A DNA stretch of 64,000 nt from Mesorhizobium sp. SARCC-RB16n (GCF_008520305.1 NZ_ML703269.1:274792-338791), one strand, 5' to 3'; numbered from the stretch's first letter, positions 45,010 through 57,428 are shown. Numbers and translations are program-made. Notes: generated by a model from the letters alone, not told the origin.

Positions 45010-46455
45010 ATGGTGATGCACACCCTATATCGAACAACGGATCGGTTGCGTTTCGTGCGCGCCCTGGCGATGGCGGCTTCACTGGCCGCGAGCGGCATGC
45101 TCGCCTTCGCCGGCGCGGCCAAGGCGGACAACGACATCGTCTATGTCTCGTCGACCAAGAATGCGTCGATCAAGGTCGCCAAGGGCAAGCCCAAGACGAT
45201 CATGACGAGCGCGGCCTTCTACCAGATCGTCATCGGCGATCCGGAGATCGCCAACGTCAATCCGCTGACCGACAAATCCTTCTATGTGCTGGGCAACAAT
45301 CTCGGCACGACCGGCATTGCGCTGTTCGACGAGAAAAAGCAGCTCGTCGGCACGGTCGACATCGAAGTGACGCTCGACACCGACCAATTGGCGAGCACCA
45401 TCCGCGCCAGCGTGCCGGACGCCAAGATCAAGGTCGGCTCGGCCAATGGCCGCGTCGTGCTTTCGGGCGAGGCGGATGACGCGGTCGCCGCCGAAAAGGC
45501 CAACAAGATCGCCAGCCGCTTCTCCGGCAATGAGGAGGTGATCAATTCGGTCAACATCTCCTCGTCGCAGCAGGTTCAGCTCAATGTCCGCTTCGTCGAG
45601 ATCAACCGGCAGGCCGGGCAGGACCTAGGTGCGAAATACAGCGCCAATTTCGCCTACGGCTTCGGCGGTCGCGATGTCTCTCTCGATCCGGGCTCGGTGC
45701 CGGCGGCCGGCACCGGCGAGATTATCGGCCGGCTGCTGTCCAATGGCGTCTCCATTGATATCGCCATCAAGGCGCTGGAGGAGCGCGGTCTTGCACGAAG
45801 GTTGGCCGAACCGAACCTGATTGCCCGTTCCGGCGAAACGGCGAGCTTTCTTGCCGGCGGCGAGTTCCCGATCCCGGTTTCCGAAGACAACGGCAAGATC
45901 TCCGTCAGTTACAAGAAATACGGCGTCAGCCTGGACTTTACGCCGACGGTGCTGAAGGACGGTCTGGTCAGCCTCGACATCGCGCCGGAAGTCTCCTCGA
46001 TCGATGCGTCGGCGTCCTACAATATCGGCAGCATTTCGGTGCCGGGGTTCATCGTCCGCCGTGCCAAGACCTCGGTCGACCTGAAGAACGGCCAGAGCTT
46101 CATGATCGCCGGGCTGCTGCAGTCCCAGAACGACATCACCACGTCTCGCATTCCGGGTCTTGGCAAGATGCCGGTGCTGGGGTCGCTGTTCTCTTCGAAA
46201 TCCTATCAGCGACGCGAGACCGACCTGGTCATCATCGTCACACCCTATTTGGTCAAGCCGGTCGATCCGTCGAAGAAAATGGCTGAACCGACCGACGGCA
46301 CGCGGCCCGCCAGCAACGTCGACTATTTCCTCAACAACACCGAGGAGGTGAAGGCGTCGGACACCAGCCGTGCGCTGGCGCTGGCTGACGGCAGCGCCAC
46401 GCGGGGCGCTGCCGCCACCAAGGTCGGCCATTTCCTCGACCTGCCGAAGGACTGA
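45010..46455 (+). CDS. cpaC: Flp pilus secretin CpaC
   Basis: The 481-residue secretin has a signal peptide ending AGAAKA, a BON domain (RVVLSGEADDAVAAEKANKI) and the secretin core (RLAEPNLIARSGETASFLAGGEFP, PVLGSLFSSKSYQRRETDLV, IIVTPYLVKPVD). It should form the outer-membrane pore for the pilus. I use the ATG at 45010 (MVMHTLYRTTD); ATG 45016 is possible. Confidence 0.94.
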   Translation: MVMHTLYRTTDRLRFVRALAMAASLAASGMLAFAGAAKADNDIVYVSSTKNASIKVAKGKPKTIMTSAAFYQIVIGDPEIANVNPLTDKSFYVLGNNLGTTGIALFDEKKQLVGTVDIEVTLDTDQLASTIRASVPDAKIKVGSANGRVVLSGEADDAVAAEKANKIASRFSGNEEVINSVNISSSQQVQLNVRFVEINRQAGQDLGAKYSANFAYGFGGRDVSLDPGSVPAAGTGEIIGRLLSNGVSIDIAIKALEERGLARRLAEPNLIARSGETASFLAGGEFPIPVSEDNGKISVSYKKYGVSLDFTPTVLKDGLVSLDIAPEVSSIDASASYNIGSISVPGFIVRRAKTSVDLKNGQSFMIAGLLQSQNDITTSRIPGLGKMPVLGSLFSSKSYQRRETDLVIIVTPYLVKPVDPSKKMAEPTDGTRPASNVDYFLNNTEEVKASDTSRALALADGSATRGAAATKVGHFLDLPKD

Positions 46456-46459
46456 AGCC

Positions 46460-46729
46460 ATGCGTCTGGTCCTGAGTTCGAGCATCGCGCTGCTTCTTGC
46501 CGGTTTGGCGAGCGGCTGCACCAGCGACGACTATGTGCGCAGCGAAGGCGTGACGACAGCCGCCGGTGAGGCGCAGGCCGCCAACACCGTCATGCAGATG
46601 GTCGACCCGTGGAAGCATGGCGTCCAGAACACGAGGCTTCTCGTGCCCGCCAAGCGCGGAACTGCCGGACCTGTCACACCCGATCAGGCGGCCGGCGCCA
46701 AGGCTGCGCAAACGACCACCGGCAACTGA
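46460..46729 (+). CDS. Small lipoprotein at the CpaD position
   Basis: The 89-residue product has a signal peptide with lipobox LLLAGLASGC and a short mature part containing AANTVMQMVDPWKHGV and NTRLLVPAKRG. It lies five bases after cpaC and 32 bases before cpaE, which is where cpaD normally sits. CpaD proteins are usually about 200 residues, so this is far shorter. It may be a reduced CpaD or an unrelated rhizobial pilus lipoprotein. Confidence 0.8.
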   Translation: MRLVLSSSIALLLAGLASGCTSDDYVRSEGVTTAAGEAQAANTVMQMVDPWKHGVQNTRLLVPAKRGTAGPVTPDQAAGAKAAQTTTGN

Positions 46730-46761
46730 TCCAGACGGCATCGACCTCACAGGCGGCGAGA

Positions 46762-47966
46762 ATGGCAAACAGCACCAAGAAGATCCTGCTCGTATCCACA
46801 GACCGGACTTTCGCGCAGGACACGAAGACGGCCTTTGCCGCCTCCGAGATCATCCAGCTCCTGACGGTTGAGAAGAACGTCACCGAGTTGCGCGGCGAGG
46901 TTCAGGAGGCCGAGTTCGGGGTCGTTATCGTCGACATGGACGCCGCGAAACTGGAAGAAATCGAGTCACTGCAGCGCGTCATGCGCCGGCTCGAGGGCAA
47001 GGCACCGGTGGTCGTCGTCACCCAGGAGTTCAACGCCGCCGCCGTGCGCATCCTGGTGCAGCTCAAGGTCGCCGACTTCCTGGTCAAGCCGATCACCACG
47101 GCCGATCTCGTGCGTTCAGTCGTGCGAGCGTTGCAGGGGCCTGGGCGCGAGGAAAACACAGAATCGCAGATCTATACCTTCATGCCTGCCGCCGGCGGCG
47201 TCGGCACCACGACACTGGCGCTGCAGACCGCGTTCCAGCTGCATCATTCGGTGACGCGCGGCGCCTCGACCTGCGTGGTCGACCTCAATTTCCAGCAAGG
47301 TGCCTGCGCGGAATATCTCGATCTGGAGCCGCGTTTCGACATCACCGAGATCGAGAACCAGCCCGAGCGCCTCGACCGGCAACTGCTCGACGTGATGCTG
47401 TCCAAGCACGCCAGCGGACTTTGCGTGCTGGCGGCACCGACCCATCCGGCCGAAATGCGTTCGTTCAAGACCGATGTCGTGGTGCGCATGCTGGACCTCG
47501 TTTCGGCCTATTTCGACAATGTCGTCATCGACATGCCGCGCACTTGGTTTCCGTGGACGGAAACGGTGCTGCTCGGTTCCAACAAGCTCTACATCGTTGC
47601 CGAAATGACGGTGCCGTGCCTGCGCCATACGCAGCGGCTGATCCAGGCCGTCTACGAGACCGCCGGCAAGGAAGTGAAGCCGAACGTGATCGTCAACCGT
47701 TTTGAGCAGAAGATGTTCGACAACGGCATCAAGCAGGCGGACGTCCAGGAAATCCTTGGCGAGCATTTTGTCGGTGGCATCGCCAACAACTATCGGCTGG
47801 TGCGCGAAGCAGTCGACCGCGGTGTGCCGCTGCACGAGATCGATCCCAATGCCAATGTCGTCAACGACCTGAAGAAAATCATTCTTCCGGAAGAGGCGGT
47901 CGCGACCGGGACCAAGTCGAGGTCATTGTTCGGCCTCGGCAGGGGCCTCTTGAAAAGGAAAGCTGG

Positions 47967-47970
<4 letters not shown>
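46762..47970 (+). CDS. cpaE: Flp pilus assembly protein CpaE/TadZ-like
   Basis: The 402-residue product has an N-terminal receiver-like domain (KILLVSTDRTFAQDTKTAF, VVIVDMDAAKLE, VADFLVKPITTADLV) and a C-terminal MinD/ParA-like domain. The P-loop reads AAGGVGTTTLALQT, so the lysines of the deviant Walker A motif (KGGxGK) are both missing. The family places the pilus machine at one cell site. The coding end overlaps cpaF (ATGA). Confidence 0.9.
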
Positions 47971-49388
<1,418 letters not shown>

Positions 49389-49393
49389 CCGGG

Positions 49394-50359
49394 GTGTTCG
49401 ACGGGTTCAGCGCGATCTATGTCGTCTATGCCGGGGCCGCACTGACCGGCATCATGGTCGCCGAGGCGGTCTACCTGCTCTATGCCGGCCGCAGCGACAA
49501 GCGCACCGCCATCAACCGGCGCATGAAACTTCAGGAAAACAAGATCAGCCAGGAACAGGTTCTGATCCAGCTGCGCAAGGAGCGCGGTCTCGACGCGGGA
49601 ACGTCGCTATTCTCGCCCGACCGGTTCCGCGCCTTGCGCACGCAGTCGGGCATGGTCATGCCGCTCTCGAAATTCCTGATGATCACCTGCGGTGTGGCGA
49701 TGGCCGCTACGCTGGTCGCCATCTGGTACGGATTGCCGCTGCTGATGGGGCTCATCCTGTTCGTCATGCTGGTGCCGCTGCTGCCGGTCATGGCGATGCG
49801 CACCATGCGCAAGCGCAGGCTGAAGCGTTTCGGCATGCAGTTGCCGGAGGCGCTGGAACTGATCACGCGGGGCCTCAAGGCCGGTCATCCGGTCCCGGTG
49901 GCCATTGCCATGGTGTCGCGCGAGATGCCCGATCCGATCGGCACTGAATTCGGCGTCATTGCCGACGAAGTGACTTATGGTTCCGACCTTGTCTCGGCGC
50001 TGAATTCGTTGTTCGACCGGGTCGGCCAGGAAGATTTGCCTCTGTTCGTCACCGCCGTGTCGATCCAGACCAGTTCGGGCGGCAATCTGCGCGAAATCCT
50101 CGATGGGTTGTCGACGACGATCCGCGAACGCGGCAAGCTGCGCCGCAAGGTGCGCGCCATTTCGACGGAAGGCCGCCTGTCGGCCTACATTTTGACCGCC
50201 GTGCCGGCGCTGCTGTTCACTGCCATCATGGCCATGATGCCGGGATACTACAGCGACGTCTGGGGCGTGCCGAAAACCTGGTACATGATCGGCGGCTCGG
50301 TTACCTGGCTGATGCTGGGCAATCTGATCATGTTCAAGATGTCGAACTTCAAATTCTGA
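49394..50359 (+). CDS. tadB: Tad platform protein TadB
   Basis: GTG 49394 follows AGGAG at 49381-49385, which settles the start. The 321-residue protein has two N-terminal membrane segments, a type II F domain (GMQLPEALELITRGLKAGHP, PLFVTAVSIQTSSGGNLREI) and two C-terminal helices. With TadC it forms the inner-membrane platform used by the CpaF ATPase. Confidence 0.93.
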   Translation: MFDGFSAIYVVYAGAALTGIMVAEAVYLLYAGRSDKRTAINRRMKLQENKISQEQVLIQLRKERGLDAGTSLFSPDRFRALRTQSGMVMPLSKFLMITCGVAMAATLVAIWYGLPLLMGLILFVMLVPLLPVMAMRTMRKRRLKRFGMQLPEALELITRGLKAGHPVPVAIAMVSREMPDPIGTEFGVIADEVTYGSDLVSALNSLFDRVGQEDLPLFVTAVSIQTSSGGNLREILDGLSTTIRERGKLRRKVRAISTEGRLSAYILTAVPALLFTAIMAMMPGYYSDVWGVPKTWYMIGGSVTWLMLGNLIMFKMSNFKF

Positions 50360-50360
50360 C

Positions 50361-51326
50361 ATGCAAAGCGTCATCGAATTCCTCGCCTCCCTCGCGCCGA
50401 CCTCGCTGATACCGGTGGCCGTCCTGTTGCTGGCCGTGGGAGCCGCGGCGGTCGCGTGGCCGATGGTGGCGGCGAAGGGTGACCGCAACGAAGTCAAGCG
50501 CCGGCTCAAGGTCGACCACGGACCGGTGGTGGCCAAGCCCGAACCGGTGCAGAAGAAGAACAGCGGCGTCGTGCGCGAGAAAGCGGTGAAGAGGGCGCAG
50601 GAGTTCTATGCCAAGAGCGACCCGGAAAATGTCGCCCGCCTGCGTTTGAAGCTCATCCAGGCCGGTTATATGGAGCCGCGCGCCGTCGGCATGTTCTTCC
50701 TCATCCGGTTCTCGGCGATGATCGGCACGGCGTTCGCAGTTTTCGTGCTCAACCGGTGGATGGCCAGCCCGGACGCTACCATGACCAGCCGGTGGACCTT
50801 CATCATCCTGTCGGGCGCTGCCGGCTATTTCCTGCCGGGCCTCGTGCTGACCCAGAAGGTGCGGGAAAAGATGCGCGAATATCGCAACGGCTTCCCCGAT
50901 TTCATGGACCTGATGATCGTCTGCTCCGATGCCGGCATGAGCATGGAAGCGGGTGTCGAGCGCGTTTCGAAAGAACTTGCCAAGACCTACCCATCGCTCA
51001 GCCAGAATCTGCAGCTCGTGTCGCTGGAGCTTCGGGCGGGGCGCAGCCTCGATGATGCGCTGAAGGCGCTCGCCGACCGCCTCAGCCTGGACGAGGTACG
51101 TTCCTTCGCCACGCTCCTGCAGCAGTCGAAGGAACTCGGTACCAGCCTGTCGGGCGCGCTCAGGGTATTTTCCGATGAAATGCGCCACAAGCGCATGTCA
51201 TTGGCCGAGGAGAAGGCTCATGCCTTGCCGGCAAAGATGTCCGTGCCGGTCGTGGTCTGCATCCTGCCAGTGGTGCTGATGATCGCGGTCATTCCCATCA
51301 TCGTCAAAATGACGGGCCACCACTAA
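50361..51326 (+). CDS. tadC: Tad platform protein TadC
   Basis: The 321-residue protein begins one base after the TadB stop. It has N-terminal helices, the F domain (RNGFPDFMDLMIVCSDAGMS, LSLDEVRSFATLLQQSKELG) and a C-terminal helix (VPVVVCILPVVLMIAVIPII). It is the second subunit of the platform. Confidence 0.93.
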   Translation: MQSVIEFLASLAPTSLIPVAVLLLAVGAAAVAWPMVAAKGDRNEVKRRLKVDHGPVVAKPEPVQKKNSGVVREKAVKRAQEFYAKSDPENVARLRLKLIQAGYMEPRAVGMFFLIRFSAMIGTAFAVFVLNRWMASPDATMTSRWTFIILSGAAGYFLPGLVLTQKVREKMREYRNGFPDFMDLMIVCSDAGMSMEAGVERVSKELAKTYPSLSQNLQLVSLELRAGRSLDDALKALADRLSLDEVRSFATLLQQSKELGTSLSGALRVFSDEMRHKRMSLAEEKAHALPAKMSVPVVVCILPVVLMIAVIPIIVKMTGHH

Positions 51327-51332
51327 TTCGCG

Positions 51333-51368
51333 CCACGTCGAAACGGATTCGGGCGACATGCACGCATC
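51333..51368. repeat. Degenerate half copy of the intergenic repeat
   Basis: The segment CCACGTCGAAACGG-ATTCGGGCGACATGCA carries the GGGCGACATGCA right arm found in the two full copies, but the left half is not conserved. It lies between tadC and the next gene. Confidence 0.45.
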
Positions 51369-51420
51369 CGTCGAAGTGATACATCGGGACCTGCAAAGTC
51401 CGCGAACAAACGAGAAGTCC

Positions 51421-52254
51421 ATGCGAGTACTGTTGCCCGTCCTCTTGCTGGGTCTTGCCGCGGCGAGCTTGTCGCCCGCCCAGGCTGCGGCCGGCGATTG
51501 CGGCGATGCTGCCGCATTGGTGCAGCAGGCCTATCCGAAGGCTCGAAAGAGCGCCGACGGTGCCTCATTCACGCTCGATCCCCATACCAGCATCGCCTTG
51601 TCGCCTGCGGACAGCGATTCGCCATTCCGCCTAGTCTGCAAGATCTGGCCCGCCCATGACGATCTGCTGCTGGTCGCAGTGCCGCTGACCGACAGTGCGC
51701 AATCCAGCGACGACGGGCATGTTGGCGATATCGAGCTTCTGGTCGTCGACAGGAACAGCCTGCAGGTGCGCCAACGCTTGGTCCAGCCCGGGCTGTTGAC
51801 CGACGACGCCATCGCTATCCGCAAGATCGAATTCGATACCGGCCGCTATAGGCTGGCGCCCGGTGTCACCGCGTTTGGCCTGCGTATTGAGATGGCAAAT
51901 CATTCGCAGCCGAATCCCTTCAGCGAAACCGACCTGCGGCTCTATGCCGTTGCCGGCGATGCGCTGCGCATGGTGCTCGATGGCCTTGTCGTTGCCAATG
52001 ATGGTGGCGAAGGTGATACCAATTGCGCGGGATCCTTTCATTCCGTTCAGGTCGGCCTGACGATAAGCCCGATGGTCCATCGCGGCTATCACGATATCAT
52101 CGCGGTTGAGCGGACGGATACCGACGAGCCGTCTCCCGACAAGAATGGCGAGTGCCAGTCTCATCCGGGCAAGCCTGTGAACCGAACCTACCGGCTGCGC
52201 TATGACGGCAGCCGCTATCCGGTTCCGCGCAAGCTCAAGGCGCTAGAGCCATAA
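51421..52254 (+). CDS. Secreted protein of unknown function in the Tad locus
   Basis: The 277-residue product has a signal peptide (LLPVLLLGLAAASLSPAQAA), then GDCGDAAALVQQAYPKAR and a beta-rich domain with four further cysteines (VCKIWP, TNCAGSFHS, GECQSHPG). The pattern suggests a periplasmic protein with disulfides. It lies between tadC and tadD, 94 and 153 bases from them, on the same strand. I recognise no family. Confidence 0.75.
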   Translation: MRVLLPVLLLGLAAASLSPAQAAAGDCGDAAALVQQAYPKARKSADGASFTLDPHTSIALSPADSDSPFRLVCKIWPAHDDLLLVAVPLTDSAQSSDDGHVGDIELLVVDRNSLQVRQRLVQPGLLTDDAIAIRKIEFDTGRYRLAPGVTAFGLRIEMANHSQPNPFSETDLRLYAVAGDALRMVLDGLVVANDGGEGDTNCAGSFHSVQVGLTISPMVHRGYHDIIAVERTDTDEPSPDKNGECQSHPGKPVNRTYRLRYDGSRYPVPRKLKALEP

Positions 52255-52407
52255 GGTTCTGCTGACATTGCAGCGTTGCGACCCGTGGTTAATGGCCGGT
52301 ATCTTGGAACTTAGAAGTTAGCTGCATTTCGGCACCGAAGCTTAATCGCTGTGCGGTAGTGTCTTTCCCTGAAGAACGACCCGGCAAATCGGGCGACGGG
52401 GCAGGGC

Positions 52408-52881
52408 ATGCGTCAGATAAAATTTGCGGCGGTGGCCACGATGGCAACCGTCCTGATGATCACCGGGTGCACGACGAACACCAACGTCGACACGACCAAG
52501 ACCACCGCGATCCAGCCGGCAGCCAAGGATGTCGACACATCCGATCTGGCGGAAGGCAAGGCGCAATTTCGCGACGCCAACTATGGTCTTGCCGAACAGC
52601 ATTTCCGCAAGGCCGTCGAGCTGAAGGCCGACAATGCGGAGGCCTGGATGGGGCTTGCCGCTTCCTACGACGAACTCGGCCGCTTCGACTTCGCCGACCG
52701 CGCCTATGGCCAGCTTCTGAAAGTCGCCGGCCGCAAACCCCAGATCGTCAATAATATGGGCTATTCCCAATTGTTGCGCGGCAACAAGAAGAAAGCCAGG
52801 GCGCTGTTGCTGGAGGCGAAGGCCGGCATGGCCGATCCCACCGTCGTCGACGCCAACCTCGCCTTGCTGAACAAGGGCTGA
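52408..52881 (+). CDS. tadD: TadD-like TPR lipoprotein
   Basis: The 157-residue product has a lipobox (VLMITGC) and at least two TPR units (FRDANYGLAEQHFRKAVELK and AEAWMGLAASYDELGRFDFA), then QIVNNMGYSQLLRGNKKKAR. TadD-type proteins act as pilotins or scaffolds in Tad secretion. The length is shorter than many TadD proteins (about 250). ATG 52408 is used with a GGGGCAGG upstream. Confidence 0.85.
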   Translation: MRQIKFAAVATMATVLMITGCTTNTNVDTTKTTAIQPAAKDVDTSDLAEGKAQFRDANYGLAEQHFRKAVELKADNAEAWMGLAASYDELGRFDFADRAYGQLLKVAGRKPQIVNNMGYSQLLRGNKKKARALLLEAKAGMADPTVVDANLALLNKG

Positions 52882-53049
52882 TGCCGTCCTCGCGCCGGCC
52901 AAGGGTGCGATTTCGGCACAACTGGCATCGACGCTTTGTAAACCCTAACCGCAGCTTGGGTCGAAAGATCGGCTGAAAACCGTATCTGAAGGCTGCCGCT
53001 GACCTAGAATGCAGCGCAACCGCCGACGCTCGAGAGGCCCCCTTCCGAT

Positions 53050-54225
53050 ATGCTGGATTTCAGTTCCCTCCTGCTGGCAGCCGCTTTGTCGGGCATCTGT
53101 CTCAGTGCCACCATGTTCGCGATTTGGGTCACCGCGCCGCGGGCCGGGTTCGTGCTGACGGTGGCATGCGGCATTCTCGTACTCGTCGCGCATGTGATCC
53201 TGTTCTGGCGCTATACCAGGGAGCCCGATCCGCTGCTTTGCCAGATCGCGCTGGCGCTGCTCAGCCTGGGTTTTCTGATCCTCTGCATTTCGGCCATGCA
53301 GTATCTCGGTGTGCCGGACCATCGGCGTGCGATTGCGCCAACATTTGCCGCCATGGCTGTCTGTGCGGCCGTGACCCTCATGGGCCTTGACGGCGTCGGC
53401 TTCGTGATCACCTACGCGACGGTTACCGCGCTGCTATCGACGATCGGGGCCATGTTCTGGATCAACGGCAGCCACGATCGCCGCATCCTGCTGGTGGTTT
53501 CGTTCCTGAGCGGCACCTGTGCGCTGTCGTTTGCCCTTTGCGGCGTGGTTCTGATGGCCAAAGGGCAGTGGATGCTTGGTGTCGCGCCCGACAACTGGGC
53601 TGAACGCCTCAACTCAGTCGTGGCGGTGGCCTGCATGACCGGCCTCGGCGCGTTGACGCTCTCCCTCCACCATTTGCAGGCGCAGATCGAGCTGAAGGCC
53701 GAGACGATGACCGATCCGTTGACCGGGCTGATGAATCGTCGGGGTCTGACGTCGCTTTATGGCGAGCGCACCTTCGGCCCGTTCATGGCGATCGTCATGT
53801 TTGATCTCGATCACTTCAAGCGGACAAACGACATCTATGGACACCCGGTAGGGGACAAGGTCCTGTGTCGCTTCGCCGCCGTCATCAGGAAATATGCCAG
53901 GACCGGGGTCGACGCCTTTCGTCTGGGCGGCGAGGAGTTCGCAATCGTCATGTCGCGGATGACGGAAGAACGGGCCTATGATCTTGCCAGCAAGATCGGC
54001 GTCGCTTTCGGCACGGAAGTCGTGCCCACCCCGCTCGGTCCCTTGCGCAGCACGGTCAGCGGCGGGATTGGCTTCGGCGAGGCCGACGGCAGCACCCTCG
54101 ACGAGGTGCTGGCCAGGGCCGACGCCACGCTCTATGCAGCCAAGCGCGCGGGGCGAAATTGCGTCATCAGCCGCAAAAAGACGGGCAACGCCGACCCAGT
54201 CCAGCCGGCCTTGCGCTCAGCGTAG
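53050..54225 (+). CDS. Membrane-anchored diguanylate cyclase (GGDEF)
   Basis: The 391-residue protein has six or so N-terminal membrane helices forming a sensor block, then the GGDEF domain: DPLTGLMNRRGL, FDLDHFKRTNDIYGHPVGD and the A-site RLGGEEFAIVMSR (GGEEF). It should make cyclic di-GMP. No inhibitory RxxD site is obvious before GGEEF. The stop abuts the stop of gcvP on the other strand with no base between. Confidence 0.92.
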   Translation: MLDFSSLLLAAALSGICLSATMFAIWVTAPRAGFVLTVACGILVLVAHVILFWRYTREPDPLLCQIALALLSLGFLILCISAMQYLGVPDHRRAIAPTFAAMAVCAAVTLMGLDGVGFVITYATVTALLSTIGAMFWINGSHDRRILLVVSFLSGTCALSFALCGVVLMAKGQWMLGVAPDNWAERLNSVVAVACMTGLGALTLSLHHLQAQIELKAETMTDPLTGLMNRRGLTSLYGERTFGPFMAIVMFDLDHFKRTNDIYGHPVGDKVLCRFAAVIRKYARTGVDAFRLGGEEFAIVMSRMTEERAYDLASKIGVAFGTEVVPTPLGPLRSTVSGGIGFGEADGSTLDEVLARADATLYAAKRAGRNCVISRKKTGNADPVQPALRSA

Positions 54226-57036
54226 CTATTCGGCCGCCCCCAGATAGTCCGACAGCGGCGGGCACGAGCAGACCAGGTTGCGGTCGCCGGCGACATTGTC
54301 GATGCGCGAAACCGGCGGCCAGTACTTTGCCGCTGTGTCGGCGTCGCCGGCGGGATAGGCCGCCTCCAGGCGCGAGTAAGGGTGGGTCCATTGACCGGCC
54401 AGCGCCTCGGCTGATGTGTGCGGTGCGTTGACCAGCGGATTGTCGGCCAGAGGCCATTCGCCCCTGGCCACTTTCGCCGCCTCGCCAGCAATGGCGATCA
54501 TGGCCTCGCAGAAGCGGTCCAACTCGCGCTTGGGCTCGGACTCGGTCGGTTCGACCATCAGCGTGCCGGCGACCGGGAACGACATGGTCGGCGCGTGGAA
54601 ACCATAGTCGATCAGGCGCTTGGCGATGTCCTCGACACTGATGCCGGCGCTCTCCTTGAGCACGCGGGTATCGAGGATGCATTCGTGGGCAACGCGATCG
54701 CTCCGGCCCTTGTAAAGCAGCGGGAAGTGCGGCGCGAGCCGTGTGGCCACGTAGTTTGCCGAAACGATCGCCGTCTCGGTCGCCTGCTTGAGGCCGGAAG
54801 CGCCCATCATGCGGATATACATCCAGGTGATCGGCAGGATGGAAGCGCTGCCGAAGGGGGCAGCGGCCACGGCATGCGCCGAGCCTTCGGTGACATGGCC
54901 GGGCAGATAGGGTTTCAGATGCGCCCTGACGCCGATCGGACCGACGCCTGGTCCGCCGCCGCCATGCGGGATGCAGAAGGTCTTGTGCAGGTTCATGTGG
55001 CAGACGTCGGCGCCGATGTCGCCCGGGCGGGCGAGGCCGACCAGGGCGTTGAGGTTGGCGCCGTCGAAATAGACCTGGCCGCCATGCTCATGGATGAGCG
55101 CGCAGAGGTGGCGCGCGCCTTCCTCATAGACGCCATGCGTGGACGGATATGTGAACATCAGCGCCGCGAGGTTCCTGGAATGCTCGTTGGCCTTGGCGCG
55201 CATATCGTCCATGTCGATGTTGCCGTCTTCCAGGCAACGAACGACGACGACGCTCATGCCGGCCATTGCGGCACTTGCCGGATTGGTGCCATGCGCGGAG
55301 GAAGGGATCAGGCAGACGGTGCGATGACCCTCGCCGCGCGAGCGGTGATAGGCACGGATGGCCAGCAGCCCGGCATATTCGCCCTGGCTGCCGGCATTGG
55401 GCTGCAAGGTCACGGCGTCGAAGCCGGTGATTTCCGACAGCCAGCCTTCCAGCTCGCCGATCATGGCGCGGTAGCCGGCCGAATGCGCTGGTGGCGCGAA
55501 GGGATGCAAATTGGCGATGCTTGGCCAACTCACCGGCATCATTTCCGCCGCGGCGTTGAGCTTCATGGTGCAGGAGCCCAGCGGGATCATGGCGCGGTCG
55601 AGCGCCAGGTCCTTGTCGGCCAGCCGGCGCAGGAAGCGCATCATCTCGGTTTCCGACTTGTTCTCGTGGAAGACCGGCTGGGTCAAAAACTCCTTGCCGC
55701 GCGGCTTGCCGGGCACCGTGCTGTCGGTGGAAGAAGCAGCCTTGGCGTCGAACAAGGCCGCGATCGCTTCGAGATCGGCATCGGTCGAGGTTTCGTCGAA
55801 ACTGATGCCGACATGGTCGGCGTCGAGCACACGCAGCAGCCGGCCGGTCTTTTCGGCGGCGGCCGCGATCCGGGCGGCCTTGCCCTTGGCCTCCACGGTC
55901 ACCGTGTCGAAACGGCTGGAGCCGAGCACTGATACCCCTGCCTTATCGAGGCCGCTTGCCAGGCGATTGGCAAGCGCATGGATGCGCCCCGCGATCGCCT
56001 GCAGGCCGGCCGGGCCATGCCAGATGGCGTAGGCGGTGGCCATATTGGCAAGCAGCGCCTGCGCGGTGCAGATGTTGGACGTCGCCTTGTCGCGGCGGAT
56101 ATGCTGCTCGCGCGTCTGCAAGGCGAGGCGATAGCCGGGGCGGCCCTTGCTGTCGGTCGATTGACCAACCAGGCGGCCGGGCATCAGTCGCGTCAGCTTG
56201 TCGGAGACGGCGCAATAGGCGGCGTGTGGGCCGCCGAAGCCCATCGGCACACCAAAACGCTGCATCGGGCCGACGGCAATGTCGGCGCCGAGTTTCGCCG
56301 GCGCGTCGGTCAGGGTCAGGCCAAGCGGGTCGGCGATGAAGACGACGATGGCGCCGGTGGCGCGTGCTTTTTCGATCGCCGCCTTGTGGTCGCCATAGAC
56401 GCCAAATGTGTCCGGCCAGGAGACGAGCAGGGCGGCGGTGTTGTCGTCGATCATCTCGCCGTCGATCTCGATGCCGAGCGGCTCGGCGCGGGTGCGCACC
56501 ACGTCCAGCGTCTGCGGGTGCGGCGTGCCGGCAAGTGCTACCTTGGTGCGCTTGTCGCGATGGTGGCGGAGCGCAATGCCGACCGCTTCGGCAACCGCTG
56601 TCGCCTCGTCGAGCAGTGAAGCCGATGCCACCGGCAGGCCGGTCAGTTCGGTGACCAGCGTCTGGAAGTTGAACAGCATTTCCAGCCGGCCCTGGCTGAT
56701 CTCGGCCTGGTAAGGCGTGTAGGCGGTGTACCAGGCCGGATTCTCGAACAGATTGCGCTGGATGACCGGCGGCACGTGGACGCCGTGGTAACCGGCACCG
56801 ATAAAGCTCTTAAGCACCGTGTTCTTCGCCATGGTCGCGGACAATTCGGCAAGCGCTTCGGCTTCGCTGGCTGGCGCGGGCAGCGCCAGCGGCTGGTCGA
56901 GGCGGATCGATCTCGGCACGGCCTGGCTGATCAGCGTCTCCACCGAGGGAACACCGATGACGGCAAGCATGGCTCTGACGTCGGTAAGGCCGGGTCCGAT
57001 GTGGCGGGCCGAGAAGGGGTAGGGGGCAGCGGTCAT
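54226..57036 (-). CDS. gcvP: Glycine dehydrogenase (decarboxylating), P protein
   Basis: The P protein decarboxylates glycine and passes the aminomethyl group to GcvH. The 936-residue homodimeric type has the PLP lysine in [21 protein letters not shown] and the N-terminal [16 protein letters not shown]. It is the last gene of gcvTHP on the minus strand, 18 bases after gcvH. The L protein (lpd) is not in the window. Confidence 0.97.
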   Translation of the reverse strand: MTAAPYPFSARHIGPGLTDVRAMLAVIGVPSVETLISQAVPRSIRLDQPLALPAPASEAEALAELSATMAKNTVLKSFIGAGYHGVHVPPVIQRNLFENPAWYTAYTPYQAEISQGRLEMLFNFQTLVTELTGLPVASASLLDEATAVAEAVGIALRHHRDKRTKVALAGTPHPQTLDVVRTRAEPLGIEIDGEMIDDNTAALLVSWPDTFGVYGDHKAAIEKARATGAIVVFIADPLGLTLTDAPAKLGADIAVGPMQRFGVPMGFGGPHAAYCAVSDKLTRLMPGRLVGQSTDSKGRPGYRLALQTREQHIRRDKATSNICTAQALLANMATAYAIWHGPAGLQAIAGRIHALANRLASGLDKAGVSVLGSSRFDTVTVEAKGKAARIAAAAEKTGRLLRVLDADHVGISFDETSTDADLEAIAALFDAKAASSTDSTVPGKPRGKEFLTQPVFHENKSETEMMRFLRRLADKDLALDRAMIPLGSCTMKLNAAAEMMPVSWPSIANLHPFAPPAHSAGYRAMIGELEGWLSEITGFDAVTLQPNAGSQGEYAGLLAIRAYHRSRGEGHRTVCLIPSSAHGTNPASAAMAGMSVVVVRCLEDGNIDMDDMRAKANEHSRNLAALMFTYPSTHGVYEEGARHLCALIHEHGGQVYFDGANLNALVGLARPGDIGADVCHMNLHKTFCIPHGGGGPGVGPIGVRAHLKPYLPGHVTEGSAHAVAAAPFGSASILPITWMYIRMMGASGLKQATETAIVSANYVATRLAPHFPLLYKGRSDRVAHECILDTRVLKESAGISVEDIAKRLIDYGFHAPTMSFPVAGTLMVEPTESEPKRELDRFCEAMIAIAGEAAKVARGEWPLADNPLVNAPHTSAEALAGQWTHPYSRLEAAYPAGDADTAAKYWPPVSRIDNVAGDRNLVCSCPPLSDYLGAAE

Positions 57037-57054
57037 GTCAATAAGTTCCTGATA

Positions 57055-57423
57055 TCAGGCGATATGGGCTTTGTAGGCGGCCTCATCCATGAGGCTGGCG
57101 AGCTGGCTTTCGTCGGCGAGCTTCATCTTCCACAGCCAACCGGCGCCGGTTGCCGCCGAGTTGACCAGCGATGGGTCGGACGACAGCGTGCCGTTGGCCT
57201 CGGTGATTTCGCCGTCGACCGGCGCGTAGACGTCGGAGGCCGCCTTGACGGATTCGACTACGACGGCGGTATCGCCCTTGGCCAGCTTCTTTCCCGTTTC
57301 CGGCAGTTCCACAAAGACGAGGTCGCCGAGTTGCTCCTGCGCATAGTCCGTGATGCCGACTGTGGCGATGCCGCCCTCGACGCTGAGCCATTCGTGATCG
57401 GCGGTGAAATAGATCTTTGCCAT
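57055..57423 (-). CDS. gcvH: Glycine cleavage system H protein
   Basis: The 122-residue lipoyl carrier has the lipoylation lysine in [20 protein letters not shown] and the usual start [17 protein letters not shown]. It shuttles the aminomethyl group between P, T and L proteins. It is five bases after gcvT. The start ATG 57423 is the conserved one. Confidence 0.97.
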   Translation of the reverse strand: MAKIYFTADHEWLSVEGGIATVGITDYAQEQLGDLVFVELPETGKKLAKGDTAVVVESVKAASDVYAPVDGEITEANGTLSSDPSLVNSAATGAGWLWKMKLADESQLASLMDEAAYKAHIA

Positions 57424-57428
57424 AGGGT

